64,000 bases of DNA from an uncultured Flavobacteriales bacterium (lineage in GTDB: Bacteria > Bacteroidota > Bacteroidia > Flavobacteriales > Crocinitomicaceae), in the NCBI GenBank assembly GCA_946479285.1, contig CAMLFH010000015.1:23598-87597 (forward strand). Direction: 5' to 3'. Positions 53,919 through 63,797 of this stretch are shown piece by piece. A program made the position numbers and the translations under genes. The notes under the pieces are model-generated. The model saw nothing but the letters and a program-made list of their open reading frames with translations. It was not told the origin of the DNA and did not search any database. Numbering within the stretch: position 1 is the first letter of the stretch; every line of letters starts with the position of its first letter.

Positions 53919-56900
53919 TTAAGGAAGCAATTTCAACCAATTCACCGGCTTATCCGTCAAATTGAATTTCAGCGTAAATCGAATGCGCTCCGCATAATTT
54001 TTTGTCAGGTACGCTTTCTCCATATTATCCGATTGCAGTATCGGGAAGTAAATCCCGAAAGTAGTTCCAAGGCGGATGGCTAATCCCAAATCATAAGCTT
54101 GTGTTGGTTTGCTTTTGAAAGCTTCATCAAAAACTCCGAAATCTGCATAAATCCCAAAGATCTTAGGACCAACCGGCATTTGCAGATAGAAATTGGCCGC
54201 TGTCATCCAGGTGGTTGTAGTGCCGAAATACGTGGATTTCCCATTTCCGGCAGTAGAACGAAATCCACCCATGTTGTCTAAACGCTGCTGTGACCAAATG
54301 CCGCTTTGTGCCGAGCGGCCAAAGAAATAATCTTCGATAAACAAGTCCTGGCTGCCGCTTGCGCCGCTTAGTGCAAACGCATAGTTTAATGCATTCCCGG
54401 AATTATACATGTCGAAGTTCCAGTAGTTGCCGGCAAATAAACGCAGTTCGATCCAGCGGTCGCGCTTGTTTTTCACGTACCGGTATTTGTAGGAAGCACT
54501 AACAGACGAACGCGAGAAATTATCGCTGTTGACCGGGTTCGCTGCATAATCGGTACGAAGCTGCAAGTCTACGCGGTGGTCTTCTTTGGAAAAGTTGAAA
54601 TCGTATTGCAGATATCCGCCCAGCAATTCGCGTTGTTTGGGCCTGCTGACATCCAACCTGTACATGGTTTGCACCCGGATATTCTGACTGATCGGTCCGC
54701 CGATGCGATTTCCAATTTTCGCTGTCCAGTAAGGAAGAACCGCTACGTAATAACCCGTATTTGTTCCCACTGTATCATTCTGGAAAGAGCGCAGTGAAAC
54801 TCCAAAACGCGAAAGTTTCAGGTTCTTCTTTGGCAGAAAACTCATGCTTGCTTCGGCGATTCCGGAAATGCGTTTTCCACCGAAAGAATACATGGGCGCC
54901 ACTAAGAATTGAAAGCGGTTGGAAGGAATGCTGAAGTTGTGCAAAGCCAATCCCAGCATGAATTTATCGTAAGCGTTCCCGCCTAAAGCCGGAGTCAGGA
55001 ATAGATTGTTTTTAGCAGGTTCGTTTTTCCCTATCAGGAATTGCAGGCGCGGCGGGTCGACCTTTCCGAACAGTCCTTTTTGATGCCAGTAATTATTCGT
55101 TTGGACCAGTTCCGGCGCTTTTCCGCTGGCGTTAATCTGCACAGCATCCATCTCCGAGTCAAAAGTTACTTCCGATTTTTCCGTTCCGTTTTCCACCCAG
55201 ACGGTTTGAATTTTTTTGCCTTCCCGGAATCCGCTTACTTCGATTGGGCCATCTACCTGCCCGGTATTTTTAACGGTCACAACTGTTTTTCCTCCAAAAG
55301 CTTTCACCTTCGAAACTTTATAGTCGATGTGATTCGTTGTTTGGATCAGATCAACAAACAACCAGGAAAGATCTTTTCCCGTAACACGTTCCAGGGTAGA
55401 GCGCATGTCTTCCGGCTGTGGATGTTTGAAACTCCATTCGTTGTAATACGTCTGCATAGCCTGATCGTAAAGCGAATCGCCCAAATACTCTTTCAGGTAA
55501 TTGAAAACCAGTCCTGTTTTTTGGTACATGATCCCGGCATAGTTAATCCCGGTGAAATCTGCCGAATGCGTTTCTATCGGTTGATCTTCTCCCATTCCTG
55601 CAATGAGGCGGTACATGAAATCTCCGCTGTCGTAATGGCTCAGGTGATCAAAATGGAATTTACCATCCAGGATCTGGTCCGAAAGGTTGGTGTTCTTCGG
55701 ATATTTCGTGTACACATAACGCATTTCGTTCATGGTGTTCATTCCTTCATCCATCCAGCCGTGAACGCGTTCATTGCTTCCCAGAATTCCGTAGAACCAG
55801 TTGTGTCCCACTTCATGTACAATCACGATCTCCAATTCAATATCCGTTCGTGAGTTCCCGATCACCGTGACGTTTGGATATTCCATTCCACCACCCGCAG
55901 AAATGGTTCCGTCCACTGCAGTTACCTGGTTATACGGATAATCTCCGTTCCACAGGGAATAATAGTAAGTTCCGTCGTGAATATATTCCGGTGCGCGTTT
56001 CCACAAACCTGCATTTTTCGGTGTGAACAAAGACCAGGTGGTTACTTTTCGTTTCGAATGAGGTAATTCCACTTCGCCTTTTAAAACACTGTAGCGTTTA
56101 TCGGCAAACCAGGCAAAATCGTGTACGTCTTTTTGCGTGTAGCGGATGGTTTTCCATTCCGAAGAAGAAGCCGGGAATTTATTGTTCCTGTTCTCTTTTT
56201 GCAGCAGGTTTTGAAAATTCTCCTTCGTATAAGCGGCTTTTTCATCCATGAAGGCAATTTCAGACTCAGTCTGCAGATCCCCGGTTGCGCCAACCACATA
56301 ATTCTTTGGAAGCGTGATCGAGACATCAAAAGTCCCGTACTCGGAATAGAATTCTCCCTGCGTCAAATAAGGAATCTGGTTCCAGCCATTCTTGTCGTAA
56401 ACTGCCGGCTTGGGAAACCATTGCGTGATTTGGTATGATTGCCCCACATGTCCCAAACGGGAAACTTCTCCGGAAGGAATTTTCACCCGGAAAGGAGTTG
56501 TAATGGTAATCGATTCTCCCGGTCTGAGTGATTGGTTGAGAACCAGTTTCCCAATGTCCGGGTTCTTTGCATCGAAAGTGAGAGCAGCATCCTGTCCGTT
56601 TACTTTGAAATGCAGGGAATCAATTCCGCCGCGAATGGAATCATTTCCAAACGTGAGGATTCCGTCACCGCTTTCATACAGTTGTTTCCCCAGTGCGGTT
56701 TTTCCATTGCTGTAGGCATTCGGCCATAAATGCATGTAAATGAAATCGAGTACTTGCGGAGAATTGTTGTAATAAACAAAGCTTTCATATCCGCTCAGGG
56801 TGTGTTTCACATCGTCCAGTTTAACGGAAATAGTGTAATCCACTTTTTGCTGCCAATAAGTTGTTTGTGCAGATGATTGAAAACAAATGATCCCGATAAG

Positions 56901-56930
56901 GAGAATTGGTAGGAGTAAGCGAATTTTCAT
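53919..56930 (-). CDS. M1 family metallopeptidase
   Basis: 1003 residues with start at 56930 (MKIRLLLPILLIGIICFQSSAQ, a signal peptide). The zinc site is HEVGH (about 372-376) in IVIVHEVGHNWFYGILG, with the distal Glu in DEGMNTMNEMRY and the substrate-binding GGMEYPN before it. The C-terminal 350 residues are beta-rich and unlike the catalytic part. It should act in the periplasm or at the outer membrane on peptides. Confidence 0.92.
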   Translation of the reverse strand: MKIRLLLPILLIGIICFQSSAQTTYWQQKVDYTISVKLDDVKHTLSGYESFVYYNNSPQVLDFIYMHLWPNAYSNGKTALGKQLYESGDGILTFGNDSIRGGIDSLHFKVNGQDAALTFDAKNPDIGKLVLNQSLRPGESITITTPFRVKIPSGEVSRLGHVGQSYQITQWFPKPAVYDKNGWNQIPYLTQGEFYSEYGTFDVSITLPKNYVVGATGDLQTESEIAFMDEKAAYTKENFQNLLQKENRNNKFPASSSEWKTIRYTQKDVHDFAWFADKRYSVLKGEVELPHSKRKVTTWSLFTPKNAGLWKRAPEYIHDGTYYYSLWNGDYPYNQVTAVDGTISAGGGMEYPNVTVIGNSRTDIELEIVIVHEVGHNWFYGILGSNERVHGWMDEGMNTMNEMRYVYTKYPKNTNLSDQILDGKFHFDHLSHYDSGDFMYRLIAGMGEDQPIETHSADFTGINYAGIMYQKTGLVFNYLKEYLGDSLYDQAMQTYYNEWSFKHPQPEDMRSTLERVTGKDLSWLFVDLIQTTNHIDYKVSKVKAFGGKTVVTVKNTGQVDGPIEVSGFREGKKIQTVWVENGTEKSEVTFDSEMDAVQINASGKAPELVQTNNYWHQKGLFGKVDPPRLQFLIGKNEPAKNNLFLTPALGGNAYDKFMLGLALHNFSIPSNRFQFLVAPMYSFGGKRISGIAEASMSFLPKKNLKLSRFGVSLRSFQNDTVGTNTGYYVAVLPYWTAKIGNRIGGPISQNIRVQTMYRLDVSRPKQRELLGGYLQYDFNFSKEDHRVDLQLRTDYAANPVNSDNFSRSSVSASYKYRYVKNKRDRWIELRLFAGNYWNFDMYNSGNALNYAFALSGASGSQDLFIEDYFFGRSAQSGIWSQQRLDNMGGFRSTAGNGKSTYFGTTTTWMTAANFYLQMPVGPKIFGIYADFGVFDEAFKSKPTQAYDLGLAIRLGTTFGIYFPILQSDNMEKAYLTKNYAERIRFTLKFNLTDKPVNWLKLLP

Positions 56931-56951
56931 TAATTGGAAATAAGAATACAA

Positions 56952-57221
56952 ATTTAAGGAATATTTAACCGCAAAGAGAATAAGAGCGCAAAGTGGGGAT
57001 TACCCCTGATTTCTCGGTGCCTCTGCGGTGAAAAGCAGCGTATTGTTTCTTTATTTAACCGCAACTTGCGCAGCAGCTCTTCACCTTTGCTTAACCGCTA
57101 TGGTGGAGCAAGGTCAGCGGAGGCACAAAGATTTGGTTCACTATCTTGTAACAAAATTCCAACTCTTCTCTTTCGCGGTGAAAAAAAAGGATAGGTTGAG
57201 CGAAATCACTACTTTTACGGG
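56952..57221. other. intergenic region with TTAACCGC-type repeats
   Basis: TTAACCGCAA and CTCTGCGGTG motifs recur in this 270-nt stretch, a pattern common in Bacteroidota intergenic repeats. No gene seen. Confidence 0.4.
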
Positions 57222-58187
57222 ATGCAGCGCTTTTTAGTCATTCAAACAGCTTTTTTGGGAGACGTCATCCTGGCTACTCCGGTGATCAGTGAGTTGAAAC
57301 GCCTGCACCCGGAAGTGGAAATTGATGTCCTGGTGCGGAAAGGCAATGAATCGATCCTGCAAAATAATCCCGCTATTCACGAAGTGTTCTCTTTTAACAA
57401 GAAACAGGGAAAATGGAAAGAAATGAAACGCCTCATCGGTGTGTTTCGCTCTAAGAAATACGATGAGATCATTAACCTGCAGCGTTTCGGGAGTTCCGGC
57501 ATCATCACTTTCCTTTCCAAAGCGAAGAAGAAGGTTGGTTTCGACAAGAATCCGTTCTCCTTTTGCTACGATATTAAAATCAAACACGAAATCGGGAAGG
57601 GGAAGCACGAAGTGGAACGCAACCTGGAACTCATCGCACATCACGGAGCAAGGTCTTTGGTCCGTCCTGTGGTTTTTCCTTCGGAGGAAGATCGGGCAAA
57701 AGTTACACCTTATACGCAGCAGCCATTTTATACGCTTGCACCTGCTTCCGTTTGGTTTACCAAGCAGCTTCCCGAAAAGAAATGGATCGAACTTGCAAAC
57801 AACCTGCAAAAAAAAGGGAATGTTTATTTGGTGGGTGGCCCTGCTGATTTTGAATTGTGTCAGCGCATCCTGGAAGCAGCGAACCTGCCGAATGAAAATA
57901 ACCTGGCAGGGAAATTAAACCTGTTGGAATCTTGTGCCTTATTTGAAAAAGCTACGCGTTGTTTTGTGAATGATTCCGGTCCTTTGCATATGGCAACGGC
58001 AGTGAACGCGCCTGTTACTGCATTTTTCTGTGCCACCGTTCCGCGTTTTGGTTTCGGTCCGCTTTCAGACGACAGCGAGATTCGTGAAACAACAGAAGCA
58101 TTGATTTGCCGGCCATGTGGGTTGCACGGCGGTAAGATCTGCCCGGAAGGACATTTCATGTGCGGACGGATTAACGTTGAAATATAA
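57222..58187 (+). CDS. glycosyltransferase family 9 (heptosyltransferase-like)
   Basis: 321 residues. The N-terminal nucleotide-sugar fold starts IQTAFLGDVILATPVISELKRLHPEVEIDVLVRKGNESIL. The C-terminal active region is CFVNDSGPLHMATAVNAPVTAFFCATVPRFGFGP. It should add a heptose-like sugar during LPS-core assembly at the inner membrane. It is a single-gene unit. Confidence 0.92.
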   Translation: MQRFLVIQTAFLGDVILATPVISELKRLHPEVEIDVLVRKGNESILQNNPAIHEVFSFNKKQGKWKEMKRLIGVFRSKKYDEIINLQRFGSSGIITFLSKAKKKVGFDKNPFSFCYDIKIKHEIGKGKHEVERNLELIAHHGARSLVRPVVFPSEEDRAKVTPYTQQPFYTLAPASVWFTKQLPEKKWIELANNLQKKGNVYLVGGPADFELCQRILEAANLPNENNLAGKLNLLESCALFEKATRCFVNDSGPLHMATAVNAPVTAFFCATVPRFGFGPLSDDSEIRETTEALICRPCGLHGGKICPEGHFMCGRINVEI

Positions 58188-58194
58188 AATTATG

Positions 58195-58240
58195 TGGTAG
58201 GGACGTGATGCCTCGCGTCCCCACAGATTTTATATTTCCC
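58195..58240. repeat. GTGGTAGGGACG hairpin
   Basis: GTGG-TAGGGACG pairs with CGTCCC-CAC around TGATGCCTCG, then an AT-rich tract. It probably serves as a terminator between the converging GT9 and histidine kinase genes. Confidence 0.6.
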
Positions 58241-58265
58241 CAGATTTTATTTCCCCGAAATTTTA

Positions 58266-59828
58266 TTACTTCAACGGCAGGCTCACGCGGATCGTCGTCC
58301 CTTTGCCCACCTCCGAATGCACCACGTAAACTTTTCCTTTGTGGTATTCTTTGACGATCCGTTTTACCAGTGAAAGGCCCAAGCCCCAACCGCGCTTCTT
58401 GGTCGTATAGCCCGGTTCGAAGATCGATTTGAATTGCTTGGGCAGCAATCCTTTTCCGGTATCCGTAATTTCAATGTAAACGCGTTCCGGAACGGTTTTA
58501 ATCGTAACGTCCAGTTTTCCTTTGGATTCCATGGCGTCGACTGCATTGCGGATCATGTTTTCCATCACCCATTCCATCAACGATTTATTGTGACTGACCA
58601 GTACCGGTTCGTCCTCAAAATGCGTGGTCATTTCTACTTTTTGCGAAATCCGCGGACGCAGGTAATCCATCACATCCTGGATGGTTGTCCGAATATCGCT
58701 TTGAACGAGTTTTGTTTCCGAACCAATCTTGGAGAAACGCTGTGAAACCACATCCAATCGTTCCACATCTTTTTGCATTTCCGCAATGATATTCTGGTCC
58801 ACATCTTGTGTTTCAAGCAATTGGATCCAGGCCATTAAGGAAGAAAGCGGTGTTCCCAACTGGTGAGCAGTTTCCTTTGCCATTCCTGCCCACACCTGGT
58901 TTTGTTCCGCCTTCCGGAAAGTGCTGAAGAGCAGGTAACCGATGAAGATGAACAAGCCGATGATCAGGAATTGGATGTAAGGGAAGAATTGCAGCTGCTT
59001 CAATTCGTCTGAATTATCGAAATAAAGCAGGTTTACGGAATCGTCGCCAAAAGAGATTTTAATCGGCTCATTGACTAATTCCAGGGCACTTAGTGTTTTT
59101 TTTAGGTTCTCCGGAGAAGTTTTTTCCGCCGGAAGGTTGCTGGAGATCAGGGAATCTTTGTTTTTATCCATCAGGATCACCGGGATCAGTTTGGAGTCGT
59201 AGATCAATTCATTGTTGAAGGCATTGATCAGGGAATCTCTTTCCTTTTCAAGCTGAATGGTACGCTTGGTATCGGTATAAAAGGAAGTCATTGTTAATCC
59301 CTGCACCACTTCGATGCGGAAAGGCGGATGGTTTTTCTCCCAAACAGCAGTCAGGATCAATAAACTGTCTTCATAACGTCTTTCAAGCTGCTTAGCAGAT
59401 AATTCCGGGAAGACTTTTCGCAGGTCAGTGGTGTCGAAATCAATATTGGTATAACTGGAAATCTGGTTTTGGTCATCCACCAAGATCACCGGGATATCTT
59501 TGTTCTCGTCAATGATGCTGATCGGGAAACGGTAGTCCGGAAAGCAGTTGATGTCTGCCGGTTCTTTGGATATCTCTTTCGTTGCTTCCAGGTAAAGCTT
59601 GATTTTACGGCGTTCATATCCACGGAGCTGGTGAAACGCGCGATTGGTAAACTCCACCAGTTCGGCTTTTTTCTTGATCGCATCTGCCCACTGTTTTGCG
59701 CGCAGACGTTCCCGGTCGGATACTTTTTGTACCGTTGAATTCGATACCCACAAAGAAGCGGCCACAGTAATCAAGGCGATCACCAGCAGCACAATTTTCC
59801 ATTTCTGTTTGTTGGAGTATAAATTCAT
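58266..59828 (-). CDS. membrane sensor histidine kinase
   Basis: 520 residues. TM1 lies near 9-28, the extracytoplasmic sensor about 29-275, and TM2 about 280-300. The H box ETAHQLGTPLSSLMAWIQLL (His about 320), N box MENMIRNAVDAM, G boxes DTGKGLLPKQF and GWGLGLSLVKRIV are all intact. The signal is unknown and no response regulator is adjacent in this window. Confidence 0.93.
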   Translation of the reverse strand: MNLYSNKQKWKIVLLVIALITVAASLWVSNSTVQKVSDRERLRAKQWADAIKKKAELVEFTNRAFHQLRGYERRKIKLYLEATKEISKEPADINCFPDYRFPISIIDENKDIPVILVDDQNQISSYTNIDFDTTDLRKVFPELSAKQLERRYEDSLLILTAVWEKNHPPFRIEVVQGLTMTSFYTDTKRTIQLEKERDSLINAFNNELIYDSKLIPVILMDKNKDSLISSNLPAEKTSPENLKKTLSALELVNEPIKISFGDDSVNLLYFDNSDELKQLQFFPYIQFLIIGLFIFIGYLLFSTFRKAEQNQVWAGMAKETAHQLGTPLSSLMAWIQLLETQDVDQNIIAEMQKDVERLDVVSQRFSKIGSETKLVQSDIRTTIQDVMDYLRPRISQKVEMTTHFEDEPVLVSHNKSLMEWVMENMIRNAVDAMESKGKLDVTIKTVPERVYIEITDTGKGLLPKQFKSIFEPGYTTKKRGWGLGLSLVKRIVKEYHKGKVYVVHSEVGKGTTIRVSLPLK

Positions 59829-60228
59829 TAGTTACGAATGTAGTTAAAAACGCGCTTTTGAATGTGAAATTGTTCTCATTTCAATTTTCCTTTTCCTCCC
59901 CCTTTTATCCCCCTCCAAAGGGGGAACGAGATCAATCTTCGATTAAAACGTTTTCTGTAATTAAAATCAATTAGATTTTTGAATTTAAATCTCCAATAAG
60001 AGATGTTTCAAAAACTCCCCCTTTGGAGAAGTATAGCTAAATTCTGTAATTTCCTCTAATATCCTTGAAACTCAATCACAATAAAGGAATCAGCGATTTC
60101 GTTATAGTGTTAGGAACATGTAGGATTCTAGGGGAAATTGGGGTCAAGCTCTCAATATTCCAACCCTTTTTAGTACCCTAACTGTGGGTTATTGCTTATA
60201 TGTTTGGATCAACCATAAAACAAACACC
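59829..60228. other. 400-nt gap before the integrase gene
   Basis: Contains CCCCCTCCAAAGGGGG (59909-59924), a second partial copy in reversed form near 60017-60033, and AT-rich sequence. No gene seen. An attachment site could lie here or at the integrase 5' end, but no direct repeat partner is visible in the window. Confidence 0.4.
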
Positions 60229-61566
60229 ATGAAATTAAAGATCAATTTCATACTAAAAACTGGGGTTGAGGGTGAAATTCCAGTATTAGCAATTATGAAC
60301 TTCGGTTACAAAGAATTCGATGCTTTGAAACAAACTTTCGTATATAAACCACTGCGTTACTATACAGGAGTTAAAGTTAATAAATCCGAATGGGATTTAG
60401 AACAAAAATTACCCAAGGATAAAACGAAACGAGCAATGCTCGGTCAGCTTGAAAAACAAGCAACGGATATTTTCAATTATTTGATCACAACCGAAACAGT
60501 AACACCCGAACGTTTGAAACAAGAACTGGATGTTAAAATCAAAAAGAAAGATGATCGTGCAACTGTAACACGGGTTCGGATTGTTGAGTTCATCAATGAT
60601 TATGTACTGAACGATTCCAGTATCAAAAAGAAAACGAAGGATAATTATTCAACGCTAAGAAATCGTTTGATTGAGTTTGAAACCAAAATCGGAAAACAAC
60701 TTTACAGCAATGAAATTGATGAAGAGTTGTACAATAGCTTCATTGATACCATTCGGGTTCGGTCGAATCGAATCAATACGGTTTGGAGTGTTTACAAGGA
60801 TTTTAGAGCAGTATTGAAACGAATCGCTCGTAAGTTCAAAATAGTAGTTTTCAATCCAACCACGGAATTGCACCCAACGGACAAAGTTCGATTGGTAACT
60901 GAGGATAAGATTTACTTCGATTTAGAGCAAATCCAACGGATTATTGAATACAACCCACCAACCGAAGAATTGAACAACGCAAAACTGATTTTACTTACGC
61001 TCCTTTTTACGGGTTGCAGAAGATCTGACGTACACAAAATCATTCCGAGCAACAAGTACTCGAAAAATGAACTATCGTTTAACTATGCTCGTTATTTCTC
61101 TACCAAAACCGATACGGAAGTAGTTGTACCGATTCTGAAACCGTTGCAAGATGCAATTGATGCAAACGGAGGGAAAGTAGCATATAAAATGAGTGAATCA
61201 ACGTTTAACGATCTTGCAAAAGTAATCGCGGAACAATGCGAATTCACGAACGAAATCACACTATCCTTTACCAATTCAGAGGGTAAGAAACAGTTCGAAA
61301 CGAAACGGGTGTGCGATTATGTTTCTTCTCACGTTGGGCGCAGATCATTTATTACAAATCTGATCAATTTCGTTCCGATTACGGTATTAAGCAAAATAAC
61401 GGGGCATACCAATTCTATTTCAGCACCCGAATTCAATGTTTCAGATTCCAGTACGATTTTCAAATACAATAAAATTTCAATGATTGATAACGCTGCTCGT
61501 TTTATGAAAGAACTGAAACGGCAAGTTGTGGAGAATAGAGATTATTTCCCATTTGATTTGGTATAA
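60229..61566 (+). CDS. tyrosine recombinase/integrase
   Basis: 445 residues with start at 60229 (MKLKINFILKTGVEGE). The N-terminal arm-binding and SAM-like core parts are followed by the catalytic domain: Arg in FTGCRRSDVHK (about 263-265), HxxR in SHVGRRSF (about 368-372) and a C-terminal Tyr in IFKYNKIS (about 413). It is of the type found in Bacteroidota integrated elements. A bidirectional terminator separates it from the converging HTH gene. Confidence 0.92.
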   Translation: MKLKINFILKTGVEGEIPVLAIMNFGYKEFDALKQTFVYKPLRYYTGVKVNKSEWDLEQKLPKDKTKRAMLGQLEKQATDIFNYLITTETVTPERLKQELDVKIKKKDDRATVTRVRIVEFINDYVLNDSSIKKKTKDNYSTLRNRLIEFETKIGKQLYSNEIDEELYNSFIDTIRVRSNRINTVWSVYKDFRAVLKRIARKFKIVVFNPTTELHPTDKVRLVTEDKIYFDLEQIQRIIEYNPPTEELNNAKLILLTLLFTGCRRSDVHKIIPSNKYSKNELSFNYARYFSTKTDTEVVVPILKPLQDAIDANGGKVAYKMSESTFNDLAKVIAEQCEFTNEITLSFTNSEGKKQFETKRVCDYVSSHVGRRSFITNLINFVPITVLSKITGHTNSISAPEFNVSDSSTIFKYNKISMIDNAARFMKELKRQVVENRDYFPFDLV

Positions 61567-61576
61567 GCTAAAACAA

Positions 61577-61604
61577 AAAAGTGACCCGATTCGAGGTCAC
61601 TTTT
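61577..61604. terminator. bidirectional terminator after the integrase gene
   Basis: AAAAGTGACC pairs with GGTCACTTTT around CGATTCGA. A- and T-runs on both sides serve both converging genes. Confidence 0.9.
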
Positions 61605-61613
61605 CTTTGGTGG

Positions 61614-61946
61614 TTACATCGTTGCTGATGCTTGCTTTCTTTGAATGTATTCCATGATTGCACTACGGGAAAAACGAACACTTCGTTCATTGATCCGAAT
61701 GGCAACAAGAACACCCTCACGTACCAATTTGATTAAAGAGTTTTTGCCAATTTTCAAGATGCTTTTTACTTGCTCATTGTTGAGCAATTCATCTTCGTTT
61801 TTAGGTGTGATGGGTTCAACAACCATACTGCGGTTTCTGTTTCTTTCCAGTTCAGAAATGCGTTTTTGCTGTTCTCCAACAGTTTGTTTCAATCTTTCAA
61901 TTTCCTCGCTCATTCTTTCGATTGCGAGCTTAACTACTGTTTCCAT
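61614..61946 (-). CDS. excisionase-like HTH protein
   Basis: 110 residues. An N-terminal coiled coil (AIERMSEEIERLKQTVGEQQKRISELERN) precedes a MerR/excisionase-type winged helix (LLNNEQVKSILKIGKNSLIKLVREGVLVAIRINERSVRFSRSAIMEYI). Such proteins accompany Bacteroidota integrases and direct excision or control element genes. Confidence 0.8.
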   Translation of the reverse strand: METVVKLAIERMSEEIERLKQTVGEQQKRISELERNRNRSMVVEPITPKNEDELLNNEQVKSILKIGKNSLIKLVREGVLVAIRINERSVRFSRSAIMEYIQRKQASATM

Positions 61947-62148
61947 GATTAAAGGTGTTTTTTAATGATTGATCTTTATTCTTTTAATCTTTAAACCCAT
62001 CAAAAAGATGGACTTTAACTTTAGATATAACACAAGTTTAATGCAGAAACGAGCAACAAAAAAACATTGGGGTACTCCAAAAAACCAACTTTTTCCACTT
62101 TTTAACATTTGAAGCCCGAAAAGGACTGTAAAGGATCAAAAATGCAGT

Positions 62149-63036
62149 TTATTCAAGTCCCTTTTTAACGTTTTCAATATCGGAATCAATCAAAGCAGTT
62201 GCAGAAACAGAACCTAAATTCTCGAAAAAGGATCGAACAACTAGCAAATTTTGAAGCGTTGCTTTCTCGCTTGAAAAGGTCAATGGATGGAGTAGTTTTT
62301 TATACAATTCCGAATAAGTGATTTGAGTGTAAGGAATCCCTAAAAACGAATGAAGCGCATCAGCACATCTGCTTACATTCTTCTTCTGTTTCACTCCAAT
62401 TAACTGCGAAATGTAATAAGCGATCAAGACTTGTTGAGAACGGGTGAATTTGGATTCATACGCTTGTTGATTAATAGTGAGAAGATCAGTTGAAATCACT
62501 TCTACTGTGTCTTCCTGATTCTCGGAAAACTCGTTGGTGAGTTCTTGGATCACCTGATCCAATGCTAAAAGCAAAACCACTTTTTCTTCACTGTATTTCA
62601 ATAACCGTCGTTCAGTATCTATCAACTCCAAAATGGAGACATTCTTCTCTTCAATCGCTTGCAGATAAAGCCAGTTCAGTTGATACAAGCGTTCGGAAAT
62701 GGAAGCATTGATAATAAAACTTTCTTCAAGAATGTTTGAGGCCATATCCCGAATGGGTGAAAGACTTGAAAGAGTTAATTCTAACGGATTATCTTCACCC
62801 ACTTTCTGATGATGTCTGAAAGTGGAAACCAATGAATGATAAAACACCGAATAACGTGGAATGTTTTGGTTTTCCAGAAACAACGTACGTCTGAAATAAT
62901 CGCTTGCGTAGGTTTTGTCTACTGCTTTCTCTATGCGCTTCAAATACCTATTCTTCAACGAATCATAAAATCGCGAATAAGCCTTTGAAAACAGCTCTTC
63001 AGATGGGTAATTTGCTTCCATAACCTTATAACGCAT
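62149..63036 (-). CDS. hypothetical protein of the integrated element
   Basis: 295 residues, mostly helical, no signal peptide. LIAYYISQLIGVKQKKNVSRCADALHSFLGIPYTQITYSELYKKLL is a segment I recall from accessory proteins near Bacteroidota integrases, without a firm name. An alternative start lies 15 nt in. Function unknown. Confidence 0.7.
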   Translation of the reverse strand: MRYKVMEANYPSEELFSKAYSRFYDSLKNRYLKRIEKAVDKTYASDYFRRTLFLENQNIPRYSVFYHSLVSTFRHHQKVGEDNPLELTLSSLSPIRDMASNILEESFIINASISERLYQLNWLYLQAIEEKNVSILELIDTERRLLKYSEEKVVLLLALDQVIQELTNEFSENQEDTVEVISTDLLTINQQAYESKFTRSQQVLIAYYISQLIGVKQKKNVSRCADALHSFLGIPYTQITYSELYKKLLHPLTFSSEKATLQNLLVVRSFFENLGSVSATALIDSDIENVKKGLE

Positions 63037-63357
63037 TCATTAGGCAAAATCTTACACCATCAGGTAAAAAATTAGGAAACTCAGTAAAATCCCAAGTTGC
63101 GCTAGCTAACCCCATGCTTGAATTAGCTAACTTCATGTGCTGTATCAGGCGAGATCAGGTTATTTTTTTGAAATTCAGTACGGGACAGATTGGTTCATTA
63201 TTCAACTATTCACACGCGAAATCTTTCCACTACTTAAAAACTTCCTGTTTATATCCATTGGCTTTCGCAAAAGTTAATTTTTCTAAACGATTGTGAAATT
63301 ACTTGTCTTCCGGGGTATTCTCCCTTAACTTCTTAGTTCATTCAAAAAATAAAGGCT
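63037..63357. other. 321-nt gap
   Basis: AT-rich, with GCTAGCTAACCCCATG and AATTAGCTAACTTCATG forming a short direct repeat (about 63099-63138). No gene seen; the promoter for the Cys-rich gene should lie near its right end. Confidence 0.4.
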
Positions 63358-63687
63358 ATGAATTATCACAATTACAAAAGTTGCATTGATGCATGTTTGC
63401 GCTGTGCTGCAATCTGCAACCATTGTGCATCATCTTGTTTGCAGGAAAAAGAGGTTGGTATGATGGCAAATTGTATACAACTTGATATGGAATGCAGTGC
63501 CATATGTTATGCGGCTGCACAATTAATGAGTCTTGGAAGTGACAAAGCAAAAGCTTTGTGCGGCTTGTGCGCTGAAATTTGTGAGCGTTGCGCAGAAGAG
63601 TGCGGTAAACATGAAAATGAACATTGCCGTGAGTGTGCTGAAATGTGTACGAAGTGTGCAAAAGAATGTCGCGCGATGCAGAATTAA
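63358..63687 (+). CDS. four-helix-bundle copper-binding protein (Csp-like/DUF326)
   Basis: 109 residues with about 18 Cys in CxxC/CxxxC spacing along helices: CIDACLRCAAICNHCASSC, CIQLDMECSAIC, CGLCAEICERCAEEC, CRECAEMCTKCAKEC. Csp proteins bind many Cu(I) ions in the core of the bundle. It has no signal peptide, so it should be cytosolic. It may be cargo of the integrated element. Confidence 0.9.
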   Translation: MNYHNYKSCIDACLRCAAICNHCASSCLQEKEVGMMANCIQLDMECSAICYAAAQLMSLGSDKAKALCGLCAEICERCAEECGKHENEHCRECAEMCTKCAKECRAMQN

Positions 63688-63757
63688 GAGAGGTAATCAG
63701 AAAACGGTGTTTTCATTTATCAAAAGAACTTCAAAAATGTATCTACATGATTTTGGG

Positions 63758-63790
63758 GGCTGTCTCAAAAGGATAGCCTCTTTTTTTTGT
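63758..63790 (+). terminator. intrinsic terminator
   Basis: GGCTGTC pairs with GGATAGCC (one G-U) around TCAAAAG and is followed by TC and eight T. The sequence GGGGGCTGTCTCAAAAG also resembles an insertion-sequence end. Confidence 0.75.
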
Positions 63791-63797
63791 TGCATGA

